Source: CAYRML01 sp050942825 (GTDB taxonomy: Bacteria > Bacillota > Dehalobacteriia > UBA4068). From it: 12,842 nt of DNA. The stretch spans positions 1 to 12,842 of the forward strand of contig JBMNOA010000039.1 in NCBI GenBank assembly GCA_050942825.1, given 5' to 3'. The notes under the pieces are model-generated. The model had not been told where the DNA came from and made no database searches. It worked only from the letters and a program-made list of their open reading frames with translations. The position numbers were made by a program, and so were the translations under genes. Every line of letters starts with the position of its first letter. Position 1 is the first letter of the stretch. Below, piece after piece: positions 1 to 5,802 of the stretch.

Positions 1-27
1 ATGCAATTTTTCTTTGGTGTTATTCAT
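1..27 (-). CDS. Start of an unidentified leftward gene (partial, leaves the window)
   Basis: On the minus strand an ATG at 27 opens a frame reading MNNTKEKLH to the window edge. It is preceded by AAAGGGGA (plus positions 35-42) with 7-8 nt spacing, a good ribosome binding site of the same type as the other genes here. It lies downstream of the Lon-type gene on the same strand and has promoter-like sequence in the gap, so it may be read both from its own promoter and by read-through. Nine residues are too few to name a product. The start call rests only on the ribosome binding site and the open frame. Confidence 0.55.
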
Positions 28-93
28 TACACCATCCCCTTTAATAATTTTATTATTTGTAAGTTAAGATTGAGCTTATAAATAGTATTTACT

Positions 94-137
94 ATTATAA
101 TGTATGTAAAAATATCTTTGTATACATTATTTGTCAA
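94..137 (-). promoter_or_regulatory. Promoter region of the leftward partial gene, with a palindrome
   Basis: Reading leftward, TTGACA (137-132) is followed after 17 nt by TATTTT (114-109). A perfect TATAAT lies further down at 99-94, with a weak -35 (TACAAA) 17 nt before it. Either could start a transcript for the gene beginning at 27. Immediately downstream (81-96) is a 16-bp palindrome, AATAGTA-tt-TACTATT, placed where a repressor could bind. AT-rich sequence makes such matches easy, so the confidence is moderate. Confidence 0.45.
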
Positions 138-163
138 TTTGCCGGCTTTTTAAACATCTAACT

Positions 164-2623
164 TTACTCATTTTTTGAAATTGGCTTTTTATTTTTATCA
201 CCAGCGGATTCTTTTTTTAAAGCACCTAGAGGAAATACCGAAAGATTCTCGTTATATCCCTTAAGCTTACTAGCCACTAAAGAAAAAACACTTCCCGAAG
301 GATATTTGCCGTCTTTGGAAAGTTCTCCTGCTGGTATGCCGCTCAAAATCTCAATACCTTCCTCAATATTTTTTACGGCGTAAATATGAAAACGTCTTTG
401 CCTGACTGCTTCTAATACTTCATCTTTCAACATCAAATTGCTCACATTTTGGATTGGTATAATCACACCTTGCTCTCCTGTCAGTCCCTTTGCACAACAA
501 ACATCAAAGAAGCCCTCTATTTTTTCTGTTACTCCGCCGATAGGTTGTATTTCACCGTGTTGATCAACCGATCCTGTGACTGCTAGGCTTTGCCGCAAAG
601 GCACATTAGCCAAGGATGATAATATTGCATATAGCTCAGCGCTGGAGGCACTATCACCGTCCACCAGACCATAATTCTGTTCAAAAGCGATTTGTGCTGT
701 CATTCCCAACGGTTTTTTTTGAGCAAACTTACCACCCAAATAACCAGCTAAGATTAGCACACCCTTGGAGTGGATATTGCCGCTCATATCGGTTTCCCGC
801 TCAATATTGATCACACCGCTGCGGCCTGTATAAGTTCTGGCGGTAATACGTGAAGGCTGTCCAAAGACATAACCCCCTACTTCCAGAAGAGAAAGTGCAT
901 TGACCTGCCCCACTATAGAGCCTTCGGTACTGATCAGGATTTTACCCTCTACAATCTGCTTACGGATTTTTTCCTCAAACATACTCAAACGACATTTACG
1001 CTCGGAGATAGCCTTGTCAACATGAGATGCCTCCACATATTGAGAACCTTGAGCTTGAGCTAATGCTGTGGCTTCATAAACCAGCTCGGTTATCTCATTG
1101 AACTTCGCCGAAAGCTTATTTTGATCTCCCGCCAAGCGCGAACCATATTCGATTACTTTGGCTAAAGCACTACGATCAAAATGTTTGAGATCCTGTTGAG
1201 AACAAAGAGCACTGATAAAAGAAACATAATGATGGATATTTTCAGCGGTTCTGGGCATTTCAACATCAAAATCAACTTTGACCTTGAATAGTTTCCTGAA
1301 ATCCTCATCCATACTGCAAATCATATAGTAAAGGGGACTGCCGATCAAAATTATCTTAACATCCAAAGGGATAGGCTCGGGTCTTAAAGTTACGGTAGGC
1401 ACTAAACGGTATTGTTCACCGATATTTTCCACCACAGCCTCTCTGTGCTTTAGCACCTTTTTAAGGGCATCCCAGGAGAGGGGATCGGATAAGATGTCCT
1501 TGGCCTGCAAAATAAGGTATCCTCCGTTGGCTTTATGGATAGCACCGGGTTTGACCATAGAAAAATCAGTATCAAGAGACATGATCTGGCTTTTGTATTC
1601 GATTTTGCCAAATAAATTATAATATGAAGGCCTGGATTCAACAACTACGGGGGAACCTTGACTGGCTTCATTATTAATAAAGAGATTCACTTTATATTTA
1701 CTAAAGGGGTTTGCTTCCAAATGGGGAGCAGAAAAAGATATCATTTTATTTGTTGATTGATCATTATTAAAAATCGCAGGGTTGTCTGTAATATCTTTTA
1801 AGACAATTTCTAAATATGAAACTATTTTAGGAAATTCCTGATATTGATCTATTAGTTTATTGATCAGGGGAGCGGCAATAGAAAGGACTATTTGCTTTTC
1901 CAGCTCGTCAATTTGCTCTTTTTGCTGCTTTTCCAGCATCTGAATCTCATGGAAGGTTTGCTCCAGCATTTTGCCCAGCCTGCGGCCTTCAGCGTCAATT
2001 CTTTGGCGTTGCTCTAAAGGCAGTTTTTGATATTCCTCAGGTAAAAATTGCTCTCCGTCTTTTAGAGGTATAAATAAAAATCCCGCGGCTGTCTGATTCA
2101 TAGAAAAATTGGCTTGTTCAGCCTCCTTTTCCAAAACCTGAAAAAGCGCTTGTTTCTTTTGATGGGTGGATTGCTGGATAGTATTCTTTTGCTGATTGTA
2201 TTCATTTCCTTCAAAAGCTTTAGGAATATCTGACTGCAGAACTGATATGAGTTCTTCCATGTCTTTTTGAAAAATACGCCCTAGTCCGGCAGGAAGAGAA
2301 ACCGCTACAGGTTTGTCATATTCAACAAAATTATTAATATAACACCAATCAACAGGCACAGTGCCCTTGGCCGCCACTTGGGAAACAATGGCCCTGGTAT
2401 ATGTACTTTTGCCTGTTCCGGAGGGCCCCACAACAAAGATGTTGTAACCAAGTGAGTCCATAGACAAGCCGAATTGCATAGATCGCACAGCACGTTCTTG
2501 TCCAATAACGCCGACCAGAGGTGGAACATCTAAAGAAGTATTACAAAAATCCAGCTCTTCTTCATAGTGACAAATCCTCCTCAATTTTTCTAAAGGTATT
2601 CTGTATTCATCCGCATTACCCAC
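164..2623 (-). CDS. Lon-family ATP-dependent protease (AAA_32 / S16 type)
   Basis: Cytoplasmic ATP-dependent serine protease of 819 residues, of the Lon-like group that combines an AAA+ ATPase containing a long inserted helical segment with a C-terminal S16 peptidase domain. The Walker A motif GPSGTGKST is at residues 66-74. A Gln/Glu/Lys-rich coiled-coil-like insert covers about 140-250. The C-terminal protease domain shows GDSASS with likely catalytic Ser658 and GGVTEK with Lys701. The 43-residue distance equals that of the Ser679-Lys722 dyad in E. coli Lon. After about residue 785 comes a charged, low-complexity tail. The start is GTG at 2623, 7 nt after AAAGGGGGA; no in-frame ATG lies near. 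Substrates are unknown. In Bacillota such proteases sit beside classical Lon and some are sporulation-linked. The family call is firm; the physiological role is not. Confidence 0.93.
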   Translation of the reverse strand: MGNADEYRIPLEKLRRICHYEEELDFCNTSLDVPPLVGVIGQERAVRSMQFGLSMDSLGYNIFVVGPSGTGKSTYTRAIVSQVAAKGTVPVDWCYINNFVEYDKPVAVSLPAGLGRIFQKDMEELISVLQSDIPKAFEGNEYNQQKNTIQQSTHQKKQALFQVLEKEAEQANFSMNQTAAGFLFIPLKDGEQFLPEEYQKLPLEQRQRIDAEGRRLGKMLEQTFHEIQMLEKQQKEQIDELEKQIVLSIAAPLINKLIDQYQEFPKIVSYLEIVLKDITDNPAIFNNDQSTNKMISFSAPHLEANPFSKYKVNLFINNEASQGSPVVVESRPSYYNLFGKIEYKSQIMSLDTDFSMVKPGAIHKANGGYLILQAKDILSDPLSWDALKKVLKHREAVVENIGEQYRLVPTVTLRPEPIPLDVKIILIGSPLYYMICSMDEDFRKLFKVKVDFDVEMPRTAENIHHYVSFISALCSQQDLKHFDRSALAKVIEYGSRLAGDQNKLSAKFNEITELVYEATALAQAQGSQYVEASHVDKAISERKCRLSMFEEKIRKQIVEGKILISTEGSIVGQVNALSLLEVGGYVFGQPSRITARTYTGRSGVINIERETDMSGNIHSKGVLILAGYLGGKFAQKKPLGMTAQIAFEQNYGLVDGDSASSAELYAILSSLANVPLRQSLAVTGSVDQHGEIQPIGGVTEKIEGFFDVCCAKGLTGEQGVIIPIQNVSNLMLKDEVLEAVRQRRFHIYAVKNIEEGIEILSGIPAGELSKDGKYPSGSVFSLVASKLKGYNENLSVFPLGALKKESAGDKNKKPISKNE

Positions 2624-2659
2624 TTTTGGTCCCCCTTTGCATGATGATTTTGCATATTA

Positions 2660-2678
2660 ATATACTCTTATAGTATAT
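2660..2678. repeat. Short inverted repeat upstream of the Lon-type gene
   Basis: ATATACT (2660-2666) and AGTATAT (2672-2678) form a 7-bp dyad around 5 nt, 37-55 bp upstream of the GTG start. On the minus strand it contains TATACT, a possible -10 box, with only a weak -35 (TTTATG) 17 nt upstream. It could be an operator overlapping the promoter. The 11-mer TCCCCCTTTGC occurs at 2678-2688 and again at 2630-2640; the latter copy contains the ribosome binding site on the minus strand. Confidence 0.35.
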
Positions 2679-2892
2679 CCCCCTTTGCCCATATCATAAA
2701 AGGCTTTTATTCACTTAAAAAGCTTTTTACTTCTCATAATTTATCTTTTTTATTCTTATTATACATCATAACTTAGGAGTTTTATATCATATTTTTGCTT
2801 ACTATTTAACAACAACTTACTAGCCCTTCACAATAGATACCCCCTAAGGTTCACGAGTTTTATTGTCAGCGACTTCTTTGTCCTTACCTTCC

Positions 2893-3078
2893 TTAAATTT
2901 TATCATAAAAATAAAATCCTGACATGCCTCTGCTGATATTGTCTGCAATTTTTTTGCGCACTGCCTCCTTCAGATTCGGACTCAATTGTTCTAGCTGATA
3001 AATCCGTTCACTATCAGTATTAATAATGCCGCTTTTATCAATTACCAAGCTAGGCAAGCAGTTAATCTCTTTTCTCAT
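2893..3078 (-). CDS. Small protein of unknown function, possibly frameshifted at its C-terminus
   Basis: A 61-residue frame starts at ATG 3078, with AAGGGGTG ending 6 nt before it, an excellent ribosome binding site. The GTG codons at 3087 and 3084 lie inside that site and are not chosen. The product begins MRKEINCLPS and is mixed polar and hydrophobic, with no signal peptide or membrane segment; I recognise no domain. It is divergent from the serine recombinase, about 150 bp away. If the run of four A just before the stop (minus strand GATAAAATTTAA) had one base fewer, the frame would continue to a TAG at 2846-2844, adding a charged tail (KFKEGKDKEVADNKTREP). Its position beside a large serine recombinase would suit a recombination directionality factor, but nothing in the sequence proves it. 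Confidence 0.5.
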   Translation of the reverse strand: MRKEINCLPSLVIDKSGIINTDSERIYQLEQLSPNLKEAVRKKIADNISRGMSGFYFYDKI

Positions 3079-3172
3079 TTTCACCACCCCTTTTTACAGG
3101 ATATTAAAAACCTTGTTTGTCTTATACCATGAGCTCAATAGATTCTCTTCTTATCTACCCTCTATTGTAAAA

Positions 3173-3201
3173 GCATTTTTAACCATCAATAGGCATAAAA
3201 G
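3173..3201 (+). promoter_or_regulatory. Candidate sigma-E-like (mother-cell) promoter of the recombinase
   Basis: GCATTTT (3173-3179) matches 6 of 7 positions of the B. subtilis sigma-E -35 consensus KMATATT. CATAAAAG (3194-3201), 14 nt later, matches 6 of 8 positions of CATACAMT. The start point would fall near 3208, just ahead of the ribosome binding site at 3216. No convincing sigma-A promoter is visible in the gap. The match could be chance in such AT-rich DNA. Confidence 0.35.
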
Positions 3202-3229
3202 ATAGGGAAAAATAAAAAGGGTGAGCAAA

Positions 3230-4651
3230 ATGAAAATAGCAGCCGCTTATATCAGGGTCAGCACTGAGGATCAGCTCGATTACTCACCTGATAGCCAAAT
3301 CAAAATCATTAGAGATTATGCCCAAAAACATGATCTGATTATTCCGGACAATTACATATTTATTGATGAGGGCATCAGCGGGCGCAAAGCCGAAAAAAGG
3401 CCCGCTTTCATGCATATGATAAGCATAGCTAAGCAAAAACCCAAGCCTTTTGATGTTATTTTGGTCTATGCTCTCTCCCGCTTCGCCCGCAATCGAGAAG
3501 ATAGCGTAGTTTATAAACGCCTGCTGAGAAAAGAGCTTGGTATTGACCTCGTGAGCACCTCCCAGGATTTTGGCAACGATAAAACATCCATACTCATAGA
3601 AGCTCTTTTAGAAGCTATGGATGAATACTACAGCATTGATCTGGCAGAAAATGTTAAGCGCGGAATGACAGAAAAAGCCGGTCGCGGCCAACCCGTCAGT
3701 ATTCCGGCCCTGGGATATGAGATTAAAAATGGCCAATATTTAATCGACCCCAATTCCGCCCCTGTAGTACAGATGATCTTTAAGGATTTTATTGGCGGCA
3801 TGGGCTTTCGCGATATTGCTGTTAAGCTGAACTCATTGGGCATCATTACAAGCCGCGGCAATAAATTTGATAACAGAGGTATAGAATATATCCTCTATAA
3901 CCCCGTCTATATCGGTAAAATCCGTTGGAATCCAATAGAAAAAACAGGACGTAACTATAACCATCCTGATTTAATGATTACCGATGGCGGCCATCAACCT
4001 ATCATAGACCAGCACACATGGCAAGAAGCACAAAAACAATTGACTCAAGTAAAAAACATCTATGGCAAATATAGGCACAGCAATTCTTCTGGCAATTTTA
4101 TACTGAAAGGACTAGTAAAATGCAGTAATTGTGGCAGCACATTGGTGAGGGCAGCAAAAGGATCTCTGCAGTGTCATGCTTATGCCAAGGGTAAATGCAA
4201 TATCTCCCACAGCATAAATGGCGCTAAATTAAAGGATATCGTGATAAAGAAGATAGAAGCTGATTTCGCAAATATCAACTGGCAGTTGAAAGAAAAGCAA
4301 AAATTCAAGTTAACGGAAGAAAACACCATAATAGAAAGGCAACTGGAAAAAGAGCAGGAAAAACTCCTGCGCATCAAAGAAGCCTATGAAAACGGCGTGG
4401 ATTGTTTGCAAGAATATAAAATTAACAAAAAGAGAATCACGGAGAGGATAAAACTGTTGACAGCAAAAAAAGCAGACATAAGCTCAAGAGAACCTCGGCC
4501 GATTTTTATAGAAAGACATCAAGATGTCATAAATATCATCAAGGATAGTCTTATTGATGAAAGCAAAAAAAACAGGCTCTTGAGCCTGTTTATAGAGAGT
4601 ATTATTTTCCATCGGATTAACAATGAGCTACAAATCTTTTATAAAGTATAG
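3230..4651 (+). CDS. Large serine recombinase (resolvase/integrase family)
   Basis: A 473-residue site-specific DNA recombinase. The N-terminal resolvase domain (about 1-150) has YIRVSTEDQ with nucleophile Ser11, and SRFARN at 83-88 with conserved arginines. The central 'recombinase' DNA-binding domain (about 155-260) is followed by a zinc ribbon (Cys298, Cys301, Cys315, Cys323), a Lys/Glu-rich coiled coil (about 355-415) and a C-terminal helical tail. Length and domain order are those of phage integrases and of recombinases that excise intervening elements from sporulation genes. ATG 3230 is chosen because AAGGGTG ends 6 nt before it; the GTG at 3221 lies inside that site. The gene looks intact. 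It ends 20 nt before the severed cotJC frame, which suggests the attachment site lies at its 3' edge and that it created, and may still reverse, that junction. Confidence 0.95.
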   Translation: MKIAAAYIRVSTEDQLDYSPDSQIKIIRDYAQKHDLIIPDNYIFIDEGISGRKAEKRPAFMHMISIAKQKPKPFDVILVYALSRFARNREDSVVYKRLLRKELGIDLVSTSQDFGNDKTSILIEALLEAMDEYYSIDLAENVKRGMTEKAGRGQPVSIPALGYEIKNGQYLIDPNSAPVVQMIFKDFIGGMGFRDIAVKLNSLGIITSRGNKFDNRGIEYILYNPVYIGKIRWNPIEKTGRNYNHPDLMITDGGHQPIIDQHTWQEAQKQLTQVKNIYGKYRHSNSSGNFILKGLVKCSNCGSTLVRAAKGSLQCHAYAKGKCNISHSINGAKLKDIVIKKIEADFANINWQLKEKQKFKLTEENTIIERQLEKEQEKLLRIKEAYENGVDCLQEYKINKKRITERIKLLTAKKADISSREPRPIFIERHQDVINIIKDSLIDESKKNRLLSLFIESIIFHRINNELQIFYKV

Positions 4652-4680
4652 ATTATCTCCTTTTGCCATAGGGAGGCCCA
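4652..4680 (+). other. Putative attachment-site junction at the recombinase/cotJC boundary
   Basis: Between the recombinase stop (4649-4651) and the first cotJC codon (GGA, 4672) lie 20 nt that match no part of CotJC. CTCC (4657-4660) and GGAG (4672-4675) form a short dyad centred near 4666. In the cotJC frame the codon before Gly-Gly-Pro is TAG (4669-4671), where the family has Tyr (commonly a Gln-Tyr-Gly-Gly context). Rejoining that restores Tyr must therefore cross over at or to the right of 4671, probably within GGAGG (4672-4676). The exact core is not provable from one junction. Confidence 0.45.
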
Positions 4681-5166
4681 GACGGAGAATTAACGGCCAG
4701 CCTGCGTTATCTTAATCAAAGATATACCATGCCGACAAATAAAACCAAAGCTTTATTGACAGACATAGGCACCGAAGAAATGGCACATATGGAAATGGTT
4801 GCGGCTTTAGTCTATCAATTGACTCGCTATGCTACTGTAGCACAAATGGAAGCGGCCGGATTGGCTGGACATTTTGCCGACCACGGCAAAGCCCTTTTCT
4901 ATGTAGATGCAAATGGCAATCCTTTCAGTGTAAAATATTTACAAGCAAAAGATGATCCTATAGCAGACCTTCAAGAAGATATGGCAGCCGAACAAAAAGC
5001 ACGAGCCACATATAATAATCTATTAAATTTATCAAAGGACCCCGGAGTTCGTGATGCCTTGGCTTGGTTACGTGAAAGAGAGATCGTTCACTTCCAAAGA
5101 TTCGGCGAAGCCTTAACAGAAATCCAAGAAAAGTTCTGGGAAAAAACGTCTCCTAAGAACCAATAA
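4672..5166 (+). pseudogene. cotJC: cotJC, C-terminal 164 codons without the N-terminus (interrupted or truncated)
   Basis: CotJC is an inner spore-coat protein with the manganese-catalase fold. The frame from 4672 begins GGPDGELTASLRYL and is followed by TDIGTEE, AAEQKARATY and EREIVHFQRF, all characteristic of CotJC. The expected metal ligands are present: Glu in DGEL, Glu and His in EEMAH, Glu in AAEQ and His in IVHF. Only the first 30 or so residues of a roughly 190-residue protein are missing. The ATG at 4729 is internal (a Met inside the conserved region) and has no ribosome binding site, so this segment is probably not translated alone. Either the N-terminal half lies across an excisable element outside the window, or the gene is a remnant. 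The absence of other frame damage favours a recent or functional interruption. In B. subtilis cotJC is sigma-E dependent, in a cotJA-cotJB-cotJC operon; neither partner is visible here. Confidence 0.85.
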
Positions 5167-5196
5167 AAAAACCTGTATAAAACAAATAATTTCAAT

Positions 5197-5251
5197 ATAG
5201 TATAAATAATAAAAGGAAGGTCTCTAGCCTTCCTTTTATTATTTATACTAT
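5197..5251 (+). terminator. Long hairpin terminator after cotJC
   Basis: A perfect 24-bp inverted repeat (5197-5220 with 5228-5251) flanks the 7-nt loop TCTCTAG. The lower stem is A/T-rich and the upper stem is GGAAGG/CCTTCC, with TTTTATTATTT in the 3' arm. It starts 31 nt after the cotJC stop. It could act in both directions; a leftward role is unlikely because genes on both sides run rightward. Confidence 0.75.
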
Positions 5252-5296
5252 TTAAGCAATATTAAATTATTAAGTAGCTGGTTCGATACTTTTCTT

Positions 5297-5347
5297 TTGA
5301 AAATTATTTCATTATATCTTGTAAAATATTATAAAATATGCTATATT
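5297..5347 (+). promoter_or_regulatory. Promoter region of the hydrogenase maturation operon
   Basis: The best sigma-A match is TTGTAA (5319-5324), 17 nt, TATATT (5342-5347), giving a start near 5354. An overlapping alternative is TTGAAA (5297-5302) with TAAAAT (5322-5327) at a long 19-nt spacing, starting near 5334. The choice matters: only the upstream start would transcribe the 5' arm of the 12-bp closing stem at 5333-5344. Confidence 0.5.
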
Positions 5348-5460
5348 GACTATAGATCTTAGTTGGAAGATTCGTTCTGATAACGAAGATAAAACAAACT
5401 AATTCGTACTAAGTGCATGAGGGTTCGTCCCGAATGGTAAGGCGATGGATAGCATATTTT
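5333..5460 (+). ncRNA. Structured 5' leader of the hyd operon, candidate cis-regulatory RNA of unknown class
   Basis: AAAATATGCTAT (5333-5344) and ATAGCATATTTT (5449-5460) are perfect 12-bp complements enclosing about 104 nt. Inside, CTTAGT (5358-5363) pairs with ACTAAG (5408-5413), enclosing a hairpin TTCGTT/AACGAA (5371-5376 with 5382-5387). Next to it is GGG-TTCGT-CCC (5421-5431), with alternative pairing ATTCG (5402-5406)/CGAAT (5431-5435). A closing stem, a branched interior and a following intrinsic terminator give riboswitch-like architecture. I looked for the conserved cores of SAM, cobalamin, TPP, FMN, T-box, c-di-GMP, ZTP, THF, fluoride and yybP types and recognise none. Pairings were found by eye, without covariation evidence, and the outer stem is transcribed only from the upstream start site. 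Confidence 0.45.
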
Positions 5461-5524
5461 CTTTTTATTGTTAAAAATATCCTGTGCCTTTGCACAGGAT
5501 TTATTTTTTACAATAAAAAGAAAA
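5457..5524 (+). terminator. Nested hairpin and intrinsic terminator in the hyd operon leader
   Basis: The inner stem ATCCTGTGC (5479-5487)/GCACAGGAT (5492-5500) has loop CTTT and is followed by TTATTTTTT (5501-5509), a classic terminator 41 nt before the first gene. It is enclosed by a second perfect 15-bp stem, 5457-5471 with 5510-5524. The outer stem shares 5457-5460 with the 3' arm of the upstream closing stem, so the two structures partly compete. A terminator between a promoter and its first gene implies conditional read-through (attenuation). Confidence 0.75.
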
Positions 5525-5550
5525 AATTTATTTGGTAAAGGAGATTTTAA

Positions 5551-5793
5551 ATGGATACAAGGATTGCCCTGATTGGCATTATTGTAGAAGATATAAGTAA
5601 AACTGAGCAATTACAAACTCTTTTACACGATTATAGTAAATATATCGTCGGTCGTTTAGGCATACCATACCGCGATAAAAATATTAACATTATTTGTATC
5701 GTCATAGATGCTACCAATGATATTATTAGCTCTTTATCCGGTAAAATAGGTATGATAAAAGGCGTAAAAAGTAAGACATTATATCAAAGGTAG
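5551..5793 (+). CDS. TM1266-family putative iron-only hydrogenase system regulator
   Basis: An 80-residue protein starting MDTRIALIGIIVED, with a second beta segment around INIICIVID and a C-terminal IGMIKGVKSKTLY. This matches the small ACT-like (ferredoxin-fold, NikR C-terminal-like) family annotated as 'iron-only hydrogenase system regulator', typically next to the hydrogenase maturases. It has no DNA-binding domain of its own, so it may act by binding a small molecule or a partner protein; its mechanism is unproven. ATG 5551 is preceded by AAAGGAGA with suitable spacing. The gene is first in the operon, after the leader terminator, and its stop is followed 9 nt later by the hydE start, whose ribosome binding site overlaps its end. 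Confidence 0.85.
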   Translation: MDTRIALIGIIVEDISKTEQLQTLLHDYSKYIVGRLGIPYRDKNINIICIVIDATNDIISSLSGKIGMIKGVKSKTLYQR

Positions 5794-5802
5794 GATAAAA
5801 AA

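Noticed and set aside
15..34. Hairpin TGGTGT/ACACCA as terminator of the Lon-type gene
   Set aside because: The stem is only 6 bp with no T-tract, and it lies over the start codon of the next leftward gene.
2674..2718. Sigma-F/sigma-G promoter for the Lon-type gene
   Set aside because: TGAATA on the minus strand resembles a -35 element, but 17 nt downstream there is GGGCAAAG instead of a forespore -10 sequence.
4729..5166. A complete 145-residue gene starting at ATG 4729
   Set aside because: The ATG is an internal methionine of CotJC: the same frame continues upstream to 4672 with conserved family residues, and no ribosome binding site precedes it.
5417..5440. Seven-codon leader peptide (MRVRPEW) in the hyd leader
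   Set aside because: There is no Shine-Dalgarno sequence before the ATG and no run of codons suggesting amino-acid attenuation; the bases are better explained by the RNA hairpins.
5359..5610. 83-residue leftward frame across the hyd leader
   Set aside because: It is antisense to the structured leader, terminator and start of the TM1266-type gene, with no ribosome binding site and no recognisable protein character.
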